Below are positions 1 through 5,706 of a stretch of DNA of 5,799 nt, in pieces. The number at the start of each line of letters is the position of its first letter. Positions within the stretch are counted from its first letter, which is position 1. The DNA is taken from NCBI GenBank assembly GCA_001603765.1, contig LUZV01000101.1, positions 1-5,799 on the forward strand, read 5' to 3'. The stretch is from Anaerolineales bacterium Chloro_02. Lineage in GTDB: Bacteria > Chloroflexota > Anaerolineae > Anaerolineales > Anaerolineaceae. Both the position numbers and the translations under genes were made by a program. Below the pieces are notes generated by a model, which had not been told where the DNA came from, did not search any database, and was given only the letters and a program-made list of their open reading frames with translations.

Positions 1-668
1 CCATCGTTGGCAATATCAGCAACTGTTCTCGAAAATTCATCCGCGGACTTATCCACACTAATGCCGAGGATCTTCACGCGAGCGCCAGTCGCGCGGGCGC
101 CAAGCGCCATGCCGGCCTGGGTTCCGCCGGAGGAAGTGGCAAAGACGATCCAGTCCGGGTCAACCCCCTGATCCCGCAGCTCTTCCATTGCCCGGTGGTA
201 TCCCAACGCGCCGATGGCATTGGAGCCGCCATAAGGGATCAGATAGGGCTTGCGCTGCTGCGATTCGACTTGCGCGGCCGCGTCTGCCAGCGCCTGGTCG
301 CGCTGGTCTCTGGGCACAAAGCGCACTTGAGCGCCGCTAAGCAGATCTAAGAATAGATTTCCCTGCGCCTTTGTTGGTTCATCTCCTGCCAGCACCAAAA
401 CGCAATCCAGGCCGAGTTTTGCCGCCGCGGCTGCCACCTGGCGGCAGTGATTGGACTGCACCGCGCCAGTGCTCAGAAGCGTGCGGCATCCTTTAGCCAG
501 CGCGTCAGCCGCGAGATATTCAAGCTTGCGTGTTTTGTTTCCGCCAAACCCAAGCCCGGTCAGATCGTCACGTTTGATCAGGAGCCGCGGTCCGCCTAAT
601 GCCTTGGAAAGCTGCGGTAGGGTTTCGATAGGGGTGGGCAACTTGGCTAATTGGACGCGTTCAGTCAT
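1..668 (-). CDS. PLP-dependent D-cysteine desulfhydrase / ACC deaminase-family enzyme (3'-truncated by window edge)
   Basis: Fold-type II PLP enzyme of the family that includes D-cysteine desulfhydrase (D-cysteine to pyruvate, H2S and ammonia) and 1-aminocyclopropane-1-carboxylate deaminase; expected to be cytosolic. I translated this strand by hand. About 222 residues are present of a usual ~330, so the last third is missing because the window ends. Visible motifs are LPTPIETLPQLSKALGGP (residues 10-27), IKRDDLTG (31-38), FGGNKTRKLE (41-50) with PLP-binding Lys45, GAVQSNHCRQ (68-77) with Ser72 at the position of the ACC deaminase nucleophile, PYGGSNAIGALGY (145-157), and the phosphate-binding loop ATSSGGTQAG (177-186). 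The C-terminal residues that separate ACC deaminase from D-cysteine desulfhydrase lie outside the window, so the substrate is open; D-cysteine desulfhydrase is the more common identity in bacteria. The start ATG overlaps the end of the upstream FemAB gene by 8 bp and has a strong AGAGGAG ribosome site, so it is translationally linked to that gene but well initiated itself. Confidence 0.9.
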   Translation of the reverse strand, partial: MTERVQLAKLPTPIETLPQLSKALGGPRLLIKRDDLTGLGFGGNKTRKLEYLAADALAKGCRTLLSTGAVQSNHCRQVAAAAAKLGLDCVLVLAGDEPTKAQGNLFLDLLSGAQVRFVPRDQRDQALADAAAQVESQQRKPYLIPYGGSNAIGALGYHRAMEELRDQGVDPDWIVFATSSGGTQAGMALGARATGARVKILGISVDKSADEFSRTVADIAND

Positions 669-1770
669 TGAGGCTCCTCTGATTGGCTTTCAAGCCTCGG
701 CGGCGTAGGAGGTTGAGCAGCCTGGGCAGGGTTTCGGTGTAGCGTCGGTAAAGCCAGGGGTGGGCGGTGTAATCCCAGGCGCCTAAAGTGCGGGTAGTTG
801 TGCCGTTGAAACCCTCCTTAAAGCGGAAAACGCCCCACATCGAATCGCTTTCATCAAATACTTCCGGCGCGCCCCACATATCATAAGTGTGGCAACCGAG
901 CTGCCTCGCGAGGCGCATGGCTTCCCACTGCAGCAGATAATTGGGCATCAGCTCGCGGGACGTCTCTCTGGACATACCAAACATATATCGCGCGGTGCCG
1001 TTAAAGTAAAACAGGATGACAGCCGCGATTGGCTGCCGCTCAACTTCAGCTACCAAGATTTTTGCCATCCCGGCTGTGAGAAATTCGCTCCAGGTCTTAA
1101 GATAATACCCTTCATGACGGATCACAAAATGATCCCGGACCGCAGTTTCGGCATACATTTTGTAGAGCATTGGCAGTTCGCTCAGCTCACCCAGCCGAAC
1201 CGTTACCCCTTTGCGCGCCGACAGCCGGATGTTATAGCGGGTTTTTTGCTTCATGCGCGCCAGCAGGTCGTCTTCGCTTTGAGTGAGATCAAGCAATACG
1301 CTGTTGCGGAACTGGATCTGATCTTGTGAGTACCGCCAGCCGCGACTGCTCAGATCAGCCTGAAGCGCCAAGCCTCGCGCAGAGGGATCATCGCTATCGG
1401 TGCCGGGGATTCCGGTGCCGAGCAGCACGTCCGGGTCAATTTTGATAAAAATGGCTTTTTCGGCGCGGCAGAGATCTTGCAGTGCGTCGAGAGTTCGCGC
1501 CACAGCAGCGGAATCACTCCAATTTAGAACCGGACCTTTTGGCGCATATAGGACACTAAAATTAATGCCGGGGAGAGAAATCTTGCGGCGCAAAACAAGG
1601 GCGAGACTCTCAGGGCTGTGCCAGCTGCTGCCTTCGTAGAGGTAGAGTGGTTCCCAGCCATTTTGTTTTTTGACCTCCGCCCATTGAGTGGTCTGTAAGA
1701 TATGCGCCTCCGGGAATTGCAGCAGACGCTGATTCCACTCTGCAATGAATGTATCTTCCAGCCTGATCAT
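661..1770 (-). CDS. FemAB/FemX-family aminoacyltransferase, paralog 1 (369 aa)
   Basis: Member of the FemABX family, which transfers an amino acid from aminoacyl-tRNA to the stem peptide of a lipid-linked peptidoglycan precursor at the cytoplasmic face of the membrane. Two GNAT-like halves are expected. The N-terminal part has QTTQWAEVKKQNGWEP (26-41) and LYAPKGPV (74-81). The core has LLARMKQKTRYNIRLSARKG (169-188). The C-terminal part has MPNYLLQWEAMR (275-286), YDMWGAPE (296-303) and GVFRFKEGFNG (313-323). No coiled-coil arm as in staphylococcal FemA is seen, so it resembles the armless FemX type. It follows its paralog by 2 bp, with only a weak GGA six bases before the ATG, so translational coupling is likely. 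It is longer than paralog 2 because of an extended linker (about 113-150) and a basic tail (345-369, including LLRRRG). Family assignment is firm. The amino acid donated and the acceptor cannot be told, and a substrate other than peptidoglycan is possible. Confidence 0.9.
   Translation of the reverse strand: MIRLEDTFIAEWNQRLLQFPEAHILQTTQWAEVKKQNGWEPLYLYEGSSWHSPESLALVLRRKISLPGINFSVLYAPKGPVLNWSDSAAVARTLDALQDLCRAEKAIFIKIDPDVLLGTGIPGTDSDDPSARGLALQADLSSRGWRYSQDQIQFRNSVLLDLTQSEDDLLARMKQKTRYNIRLSARKGVTVRLGELSELPMLYKMYAETAVRDHFVIRHEGYYLKTWSEFLTAGMAKILVAEVERQPIAAVILFYFNGTARYMFGMSRETSRELMPNYLLQWEAMRLARQLGCHTYDMWGAPEVFDESDSMWGVFRFKEGFNGTTTRTLGAWDYTAHPWLYRRYTETLPRLLNLLRRRGLKANQRSLND
674..680 (-). promoter_or_regulatory. 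Shine-Dalgarno for the PLP-enzyme gene
   Basis: The minus strand reads AGAGGAG, then a 5-nt spacer (CCTCA), then ATG at 668. The site lies inside the last codons of the upstream FemAB gene. It fixes the start of the PLP enzyme and is clearly stronger than the sites in front of the glycosyltransferase and both FemAB genes. Confidence 0.75.
1235..1262 (-). repeat. 28-bp identical segment shared by the two FemAB genes, copy A
   Basis: Identical base for base to 2323-2350, in the same orientation and frame. It encodes the LARMKQKTRY core in both paralogs. A second, shorter shared run of 13 bp (920-932 and 2014-2026) encodes part of the LLQWEAM motif. These runs are part of coding sequence and mark the tandem gene duplication; they are not a mobile repeat. 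Confidence 0.85.
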
Positions 1771-1772
1771 AT

Positions 1773-2744
1773 TCAGTCCGTCATTCTTCCTGCCCGGATT
1801 TTTTGGTAGACGCGGTATAAGAGTGGTTTGTAAATCCGAATGTAAGCTGGCGCGGAGCGCGTCACAACGCCTCCGAAACCGCGTTTAAAACGATAGACAC
1901 CCCAAAGACCGTCAGCGCGGCGCATAAACTGTTCTTCGAGTTCTTCCTCCGTGGCATCTGGAATGCCCCAAAGGTCATAAATCTTCGCCCCATGAGCCTT
2001 GGACCAACGCATCGCTTCCCACTGCAAAAGATAGGTAGGCATCAGATTGCGGCTGGCGTCATCCGAAGCGCCATAAAAATACCAGGAGCGTTCGCCTGAA
2101 AGAAAGAGCATCAGGTATGCCAAGGGTTGCTCCTGATGAAACGCGCCGAGCAGCACGCAGGCACCGGTTGGCGAGAAAAGGTCATAAGCCTTCTGGTAAT
2201 AGGAAACATCATGAACGGCAAAGCCGTCCCGGGTGCCGGTCGTTTGCATCAGACGATAAAAATCCTGCAAGTCGTTTGATTGCCTGACGACCACGCCTTT
2301 TTTCTCCGCCAGTCTAATGTTGTAGCGGGTTTTTTGCTTCATGCGCGCCAATAGTTCATCCTCATCCGCCTGCAGGTCAATCAGAATCGTGCCGCGGGGT
2401 TGGATTGTGTGAGGTTCGATTGTAAAGACGCTAAGCTGGTTCTCAAGCTCAGGTGTCAGGTCCGTTTCTGCCAGGTCAGGTTCAATTTGCAGAAAAACGG
2501 CATGCCGTTTCTTGCATGCGGTGTCAACCTGCTGCCAAAGGGAAGCCCAATCCTGACCAACAGGACCCTTAGGAAGGTACGCGATGCTGAGCCCTCCGGG
2601 CAATTTGCGGAAGAGCACCTGCGCTGTGGCAGTGGGGGTGCTAAACACCTCAGGCTCCCAACCAAAATGAGCCTTAAACTGTCCCCAGAGCGGGCTTTGG
2701 AGTAAATGAGGTGAAGTGGTGGTCAGGTAATCTGCTTCGTTCAT
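1773..2744 (-). CDS. FemAB/FemX-family aminoacyltransferase, paralog 2 (323 aa)
   Basis: Second FemABX-family protein, upstream of and clearly paralogous to the next gene. Matching blocks in the same order are SPLWGQFKAHFGWEP (17-31), YLPKGPVG (56-63), LLARMKQKTRYNIRLAEKKG (131-150), MPTYLLQWEAMR (235-246), YDLWGIPD (256-263) and GVYRFKRGFGG (282-292). The length is close to that of armless FemX proteins; no membrane segment or signal peptide is seen, so it should be cytosolic or peripheral at the membrane. Where FemABX members occur in sets they commonly add successive residues of one interpeptide bridge, so the two here may act in sequence; that is an inference. Start: the ATG is separated from the sugar-transferase stop by one sense codon in the same frame, with no good Shine-Dalgarno (only AAAGG about 11 bases upstream), so it probably depends on coupling. 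A short acidic insert TEEELEEQF (265-273) after the YDLWG motif is absent from, or shorter in, the paralog. Confidence 0.9.
   Translation of the reverse strand: MNEADYLTTTSPHLLQSPLWGQFKAHFGWEPEVFSTPTATAQVLFRKLPGGLSIAYLPKGPVGQDWASLWQQVDTACKKRHAVFLQIEPDLAETDLTPELENQLSVFTIEPHTIQPRGTILIDLQADEDELLARMKQKTRYNIRLAEKKGVVVRQSNDLQDFYRLMQTTGTRDGFAVHDVSYYQKAYDLFSPTGACVLLGAFHQEQPLAYLMLFLSGERSWYFYGASDDASRNLMPTYLLQWEAMRWSKAHGAKIYDLWGIPDATEEELEEQFMRRADGLWGVYRFKRGFGGVVTRSAPAYIRIYKPLLYRVYQKIRAGRMTD
2323..2350 (-). repeat. 28-bp identical segment shared by the two FemAB genes, copy B
   Basis: Partner of the segment at 1235-1262, about 1.09 kb apart and in direct orientation. Synonymous positions are also identical, although the flanking sequence has diverged. 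This could reflect strong constraint plus shared codon preference, or local gene conversion between the tandem copies. Confidence 0.85.
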
Positions 2745-2747
2745 GTA

Positions 2748-4175
2748 TCAGCGACCCTTTAGCCCCAAAACAGAGCCAACGGTGCGCAGCAGGATGTTGA
2801 TGTCCATTAATACAGAGGCATGTTCGATGTAATATAGGTCATACTGCAGTTTGAGGGCTGTTTCTTCGACGGTTTCGGCATAGGGCTGATGGATTTGCGC
2901 CCAACCAGTTATGCCTGGTTTAACCAACATACGCGCGCGGTAAAAAGGCACTTCCCTCTGGAAGATCCGAACCAACTCAACCCGTTCAGACCGGGGACCA
3001 ACAAAGCTCATTTCTCCGCGTAAAACATTGACGATTTGCGGCAACTCATCCAAATGAGATTTGCGCAAAAAGCTGCCCACACGGGTAATGCGCGGGTCGT
3101 TGGTGGTTGTGATCAGCGCCTCTTTTTCCATATCGGACTTAGATTTCATTGTGCGGAATTTGAAGATTTTATAGGCGATGCCGCCGCGCCCAAGTCTTTC
3201 CTGGGTAAAGATAACCGGACGGCCGGAATCCAGGAAAATGACAAGCGCGATTAAGGGTGAAAGCAGCGCCAGACCGACTAACCCAATGAGCCCAAGGAAA
3301 AGGTCCATGGCACGTTTCGCCAGGCGATAAAACCCGCTGGTGGGCGTGCGGTCGAGAAAAGCGCGCACGATCCAGTCTGATTCAAGTAAGCCGATTGGCA
3401 CGCGACCGGAGAGACTCTCGTATGTGTCTGGCATAGAAGCAAGGTTGATGCCGCTTTCCTGGGCGGACAAGATGCTTTGGAACATACCGTGGTTCATCTC
3501 GTTAGTGATTGCCAGGATGATGTCAGTAATGCCCTGATTAGAGATAATTTCCGCAAGGCTTTGATGATTGCCAAGAATTGGAAACCCATTGATGTTGGAG
3601 CCGAGCTTGGATGGGTCATCATCGATCAAACCAACCAGCTGAAAAGGAGGCGGGTCGAGCTCGGCGATCACTTCGATTAGCGCTGTGCCAGCTTTACCTG
3701 CTCCAATAATCAGCACACGCTGTTGTTTTGAAACAGAGGCAAAAGAACGGACATAGATCAATCGCCAGATTAGCGTTAGGAGTGTGGCCGCGAGAATAAA
3801 GACCGCTACCCCTAAGCGGGGTAATGAGTTCGGTTCAAGCGCGAAATAAATGACCAGATAGATGACAACAGAAATTAGGAAAACCATTCCGATCCCGCGC
3901 AAGGTGTGGTGCAGGTTGATGGATTTTCGCGTGTCGTAGGTGTCTACCAGGAGAATGACCCAGATAATTGGCAGAAGATAAAACCAGGTTGGAGCGCGAT
4001 ACTTTAGGAATTCCACTGTAAAGCGATACCAGCTATCGCCCGATGCCCAGACGTAGAGAGCGATCAGAAGCGCGAGCGAGCTGGCGATCAGGTCGCCCAG
4101 CACGATGATAAAGCGCTGCTCTGATGGTTTGAGGCGAAATTTCGCGTTGTAGGTGCTTTCGGTTTTGTTGGTCAT
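2748..4175 (-). CDS. Polyprenyl-phosphate hexose-1-phosphate transferase (WbaP-like, exopolysaccharide-initiating)
   Basis: Transfers a sugar 1-phosphate from a UDP-sugar to undecaprenyl phosphate, the first step of a lipid-linked polysaccharide, at the inner face of the cytoplasmic membrane. The full three-part layout of long family members is seen in 475 residues. There are about four N-terminal membrane helices (roughly 22-44, 62-78, 95-113, 120-140). A Rossmann-like CoA-binding-type domain follows, with VLIIGAGKAG (154-163) and LIDDDPSKLG (183-192). The catalytic bacterial sugar-transferase domain runs from about 284. In the catalytic part, DLFLG...LLSPLIALVI (291-313) contains the Ser306-Pro307 break typical of the re-entrant helix, followed by FTQERLGRGG (323-332), FKFRTMKS (338-345), DPRITRVGSFLRK (360-372), LDELPQ (375-380) with the catalytic Asp376-Glu377 pair, SFVGPRSE (390-397) and VKPGITGWAQ (418-427). 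The ATG lies 2 bp after the glycosyltransferase stop. Sugar specificity cannot be read from sequence; glucose, galactose or an N-acetylated sugar are all possible. Confidence 0.93.
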   Translation of the reverse strand: MTNKTESTYNAKFRLKPSEQRFIIVLGDLIASSLALLIALYVWASGDSWYRFTVEFLKYRAPTWFYLLPIIWVILLVDTYDTRKSINLHHTLRGIGMVFLISVVIYLVIYFALEPNSLPRLGVAVFILAATLLTLIWRLIYVRSFASVSKQQRVLIIGAGKAGTALIEVIAELDPPPFQLVGLIDDDPSKLGSNINGFPILGNHQSLAEIISNQGITDIILAITNEMNHGMFQSILSAQESGINLASMPDTYESLSGRVPIGLLESDWIVRAFLDRTPTSGFYRLAKRAMDLFLGLIGLVGLALLSPLIALVIFLDSGRPVIFTQERLGRGGIAYKIFKFRTMKSKSDMEKEALITTTNDPRITRVGSFLRKSHLDELPQIVNVLRGEMSFVGPRSERVELVRIFQREVPFYRARMLVKPGITGWAQIHQPYAETVEETALKLQYDLYYIEHASVLMDINILLRTVGSVLGLKGR

Positions 4176-4177
4176 GG

Positions 4178-5170
4178 TTATTTTTTAATTCCAACCGCGC
4201 CAGCAATAAAGCCAGCGCCCCAGGAGAAATGCATGGTTAGGATGGCAAGCGGAATGCCGATTAACATCAGTATATCTCTTTTTTTGATTGTTATGTGAAT
4301 GCTGTTGATGAGCAGAATTAAGAGATACAGCCCCAAAACGCCAGCGAAGAGGTAGAGGGACGGCTTCCAGAAAATACCGACAAGGAGGGTGCCTGCTAAA
4401 CCCAGAAGAAACGCGGGCGGCAGCGCCTGACGCCAACGCAAAGTTTCGGGGTAGCGCTTAAGCATTTGAAACTTCCAATAGCCATATCCAAAATATTGCT
4501 TGGAAAGCGCGCGCAGGTTGGGGCGGGCATAGTATACGCAGCGGATTTGAGGGTCTAGCCAAATCTTACCCCCAGACTGGATAACGCGGGTATTGAGCTC
4601 ATAATCCTCATTTGCCAAAAGAGTTTCATCAAAGAAGCCAACTTGCTCAAACAGTTCGCGTTTATACGCGCCGTAAGGGACTGTATCAACATAGTCAGCT
4701 TTATCCGTGAAGCGGTAGTGAGCATCGCCGACGGCTAAGGGGTTGCCGGCCGCCTCGGCAATTGAACGGGCGATCCAACTGTCAGTCCCTGCTTGGATGT
4801 CCCAGACGCCGCCAATGTTTTGAGCAATGCCCTTTTCGAGGGCGTCCACACAGCGCGCGATGTAATCTGGGTTTGGGATGGAATGGGCATCCATACGCAC
4901 GATTATGTCGCCTTTGGAGGCCTTTATGGCGAGGTTAAGACCCGCCGGAATGATGCGTTTTGGGTTGTCCACCACCAGAAGGCCCAGATCGGGATGCGCA
5001 TTTGTAAACGCCGCAATCTCCTGGCGGGTGCGATCCTCCGACAAGCCGTCGGCGATGACTACCTGCAGGAGTTCGATCGGATAGCTTTGCGCGCGAATAG
5101 CATCCAGAACGAGATGGATGGTTTTCTCTTCATTCCTGCAGGGAATGACGACGGAAACGCTCGGGAGCAT
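4178..5170 (-). CDS. Membrane-associated family-2 glycosyltransferase, ExoA-like
   Basis: Inverting GT-A glycosyltransferase that probably adds a sugar from a nucleotide-sugar to a lipid-linked glycan on the cytoplasmic face. The N-terminal catalytic domain shows SVVIPCRNEEKTI (6-18), the nucleotide-binding VVIADGLSEDRT (37-48), the metal-site equivalent VRMDAHS (91-97, DxH rather than the commoner DxD), YGAYKRELFEQVGFFDE (166-182), the acceptor/base motif LANEDYELNTR (185-195) with Glu188-Asp189, and QYFGYGYWK (225-233). Three or so membrane helices follow (about 252-268, 270-291, 300-325), with a basic ITIKKRD loop between the second and third. This layout resembles ExoA of succinoglycan synthesis; the linkage formed is unknown. 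An in-frame TGA nine bases upstream of the ATG rules out any longer start codon other than a non-standard ATT. No Shine-Dalgarno is visible before the ATG, so initiation may depend on ribosomes coming from ridA 26 bp upstream. Confidence 0.9.
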   Translation of the reverse strand: MLPSVSVVIPCRNEEKTIHLVLDAIRAQSYPIELLQVVIADGLSEDRTRQEIAAFTNAHPDLGLLVVDNPKRIIPAGLNLAIKASKGDIIVRMDAHSIPNPDYIARCVDALEKGIAQNIGGVWDIQAGTDSWIARSIAEAAGNPLAVGDAHYRFTDKADYVDTVPYGAYKRELFEQVGFFDETLLANEDYELNTRVIQSGGKIWLDPQIRCVYYARPNLRALSKQYFGYGYWKFQMLKRYPETLRWRQALPPAFLLGLAGTLLVGIFWKPSLYLFAGVLGLYLLILLINSIHITIKKRDILMLIGIPLAILTMHFSWGAGFIAGAVGIKK

Positions 5171-5182
5171 AATTGATCAGTC

Positions 5183-5205
5183 TGCCGAATGCGCGCTTAG
5201 CGGCA
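5183..5205 (-). other. Weak inverted repeat over the ridA stop and spacer
   Basis: TGCCG (5183-5187) pairs with CGGCA (5201-5205), giving a 5-bp stem around a 13-base loop that contains the ridA stop codon and an alternating GCGCGC. No U-run follows on the minus-strand transcript, so it does not look like an intrinsic terminator. At most it could shield or position the 26-bp junction before the glycosyltransferase start. It may be chance. Confidence 0.25.
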
Positions 5206-5622
5206 ACCGCAGTCTTCTTCGTGCTGATGCGGCAAAACCGCGATGGCTTCAACCTCAACGATACCCCCCTTAGGCAGGGCGGCAACCTGAATGGCTGAAC
5301 GCGCGGGAAAATCGGAGGTGAAAAACTCAGCATAAACAGCGTTCATTTCAGCAAACTGCGCCATATCCGTGAGGAAAACAGTGGTTTTGACAACCTGCTC
5401 AAGGCTGGAACCAGCGCTCGCGAGGACCGCTTTAAGGTTAGTAAGCGCGACTCGGGTCTGAGCTTTGATGCCGCCTTCCACAATCGTGCCGCTGGCAGGG
5501 TCAATGCCGAGCTGACCGCTGACGAAAACTAAAGAATTTGTGGCAATGGCAACAGAGTAGGGTCCAATCGCCGCTGGGGCTTCTGCGCAAGTAACAACTT
5601 CCCGTTTGCTGCAACAGTTCAT
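5197..5622 (-). CDS. ridA: RidA/YjgF-family 2-iminobutanoate/2-iminopropanoate (enamine/imine) deaminase with Cys-rich ends
   Basis: Small cytosolic enzyme, a trimer in characterised members, that hydrolyses reactive enamines/imines such as 2-aminoacrylate, released by PLP-dependent dehydratases and lyases, to keto acids and ammonia. Family landmarks are complete: APAAIGPYSVA (15-25) with Tyr22, VFVSGQLGIDPASG (32-45), VVKTTVFLTDM (77-87), YAEFF (97-101), FPARSAIQVAALPKGG (105-120) with the carboxylate-binding Arg108, and VEVEAIAV (122-129) with Glu123. The active site looks intact. At 141 residues it is longer than the usual ~125-130. The extra length is an N-terminal MNCCSKREVVTC and a C-terminal HQHEEDCGCR, giving five cysteines and two histidines at the ends and none in the body. 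The start is supported by AGAGGT four bases before the ATG and by a promoter a short distance upstream. It is the first gene of the apparent operon. Confidence 0.95.
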   Translation of the reverse strand: MNCCSKREVVTCAEAPAAIGPYSVAIATNSLVFVSGQLGIDPASGTIVEGGIKAQTRVALTNLKAVLASAGSSLEQVVKTTVFLTDMAQFAEMNAVYAEFFTSDFPARSAIQVAALPKGGIVEVEAIAVLPHQHEEDCGCR

Positions 5623-5626
5623 AATT

Positions 5627-5632
5627 ACCTCT
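5627..5632 (-). promoter_or_regulatory. Shine-Dalgarno for ridA
   Basis: The minus strand reads AGAGGT, then AATT, then ATG. This is a good match to the anti-Shine-Dalgarno sequence at close spacing. It supports the ATG at 5622 and therefore the reality of the Cys-rich N-terminus, which a later start would remove. Confidence 0.75.
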
Positions 5633-5651
5633 TTTAGGATGTGATGCGGAT

Positions 5652-5678
5652 ATTATAACATTGAGAGGTTAAGGTCAC
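5652..5678 (-). promoter_or_regulatory. Predicted sigma70-type promoter with extended -10, driving ridA and probably the whole operon
   Basis: The minus strand carries TGTTATAAT (5660 to 5652): a perfect TATAAT preceded by the TGn extension. The best -35 candidate is GTGACC (5678 to 5673), four of six matches to TTGACA, with a short 15-bp spacer. The extended -10 would compensate for this. Transcription would begin near 5645, giving a leader of about 22 nt that includes the ridA Shine-Dalgarno. No comparable promoter is apparent in the tight junctions downstream. Prediction from sequence only. Confidence 0.6.
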
Positions 5679-5706
5679 CGGCAGTTGCGCACAAATGGTT
5701 AACCTC
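5665..5706. promoter_or_regulatory. Inverted repeat flanking the -35 region, candidate operator
   Basis: GAGGTTAA (5665-5672) and TTAACCTC (5699-5706) are perfect 8-bp inverted arms. Their centres are 34 bp apart, about three helical turns, and they flank the predicted -35. The right arm overlaps the palindrome GGTTAACC (5697-5704). Position and spacing suit a regulator that loops or bridges across the promoter. However, an 8-bp pair in 177 bp is not rare by chance (a rough expectation of a few tenths), so this is only a candidate. Confidence 0.25.

Noticed and set aside
889..1329. Plus-strand open frame of 146 codons opposite FemAB paralog 1
   Set aside because: It is the antisense shadow of a clear FemAB gene; its translation has no recognisable motif and no ribosome site was seen.
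1235..2350. Direct repeats as a sign of an insertion element or phase-variation site
   Set aside because: The identical segments encode the conserved core of two paralogous genes in frame. There are no terminal inverted repeats, transposase or simple-sequence tract.
4185..4436. Minus-strand alternative frame of 83 codons near an A7 run in the glycosyltransferase gene (4272-4290), considered as a frameshift product
   Set aside because: The run is read ATC AAA AAA AGA and does not form an in-frame X XXY YYZ slippery heptamer. The main frame gives a normal membrane C-terminus, so no frameshift is needed.
4793..5176. Plus-strand open frame of 127 codons opposite the glycosyltransferase
   Set aside because: It lies wholly antisense to the conserved catalytic domain and its translation resembles no family.
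5183..5205. Possible intrinsic terminator between ridA and the glycosyltransferase
   Set aside because: The stem is only 5 bp with a large loop and no following U-run on the transcribed strand.
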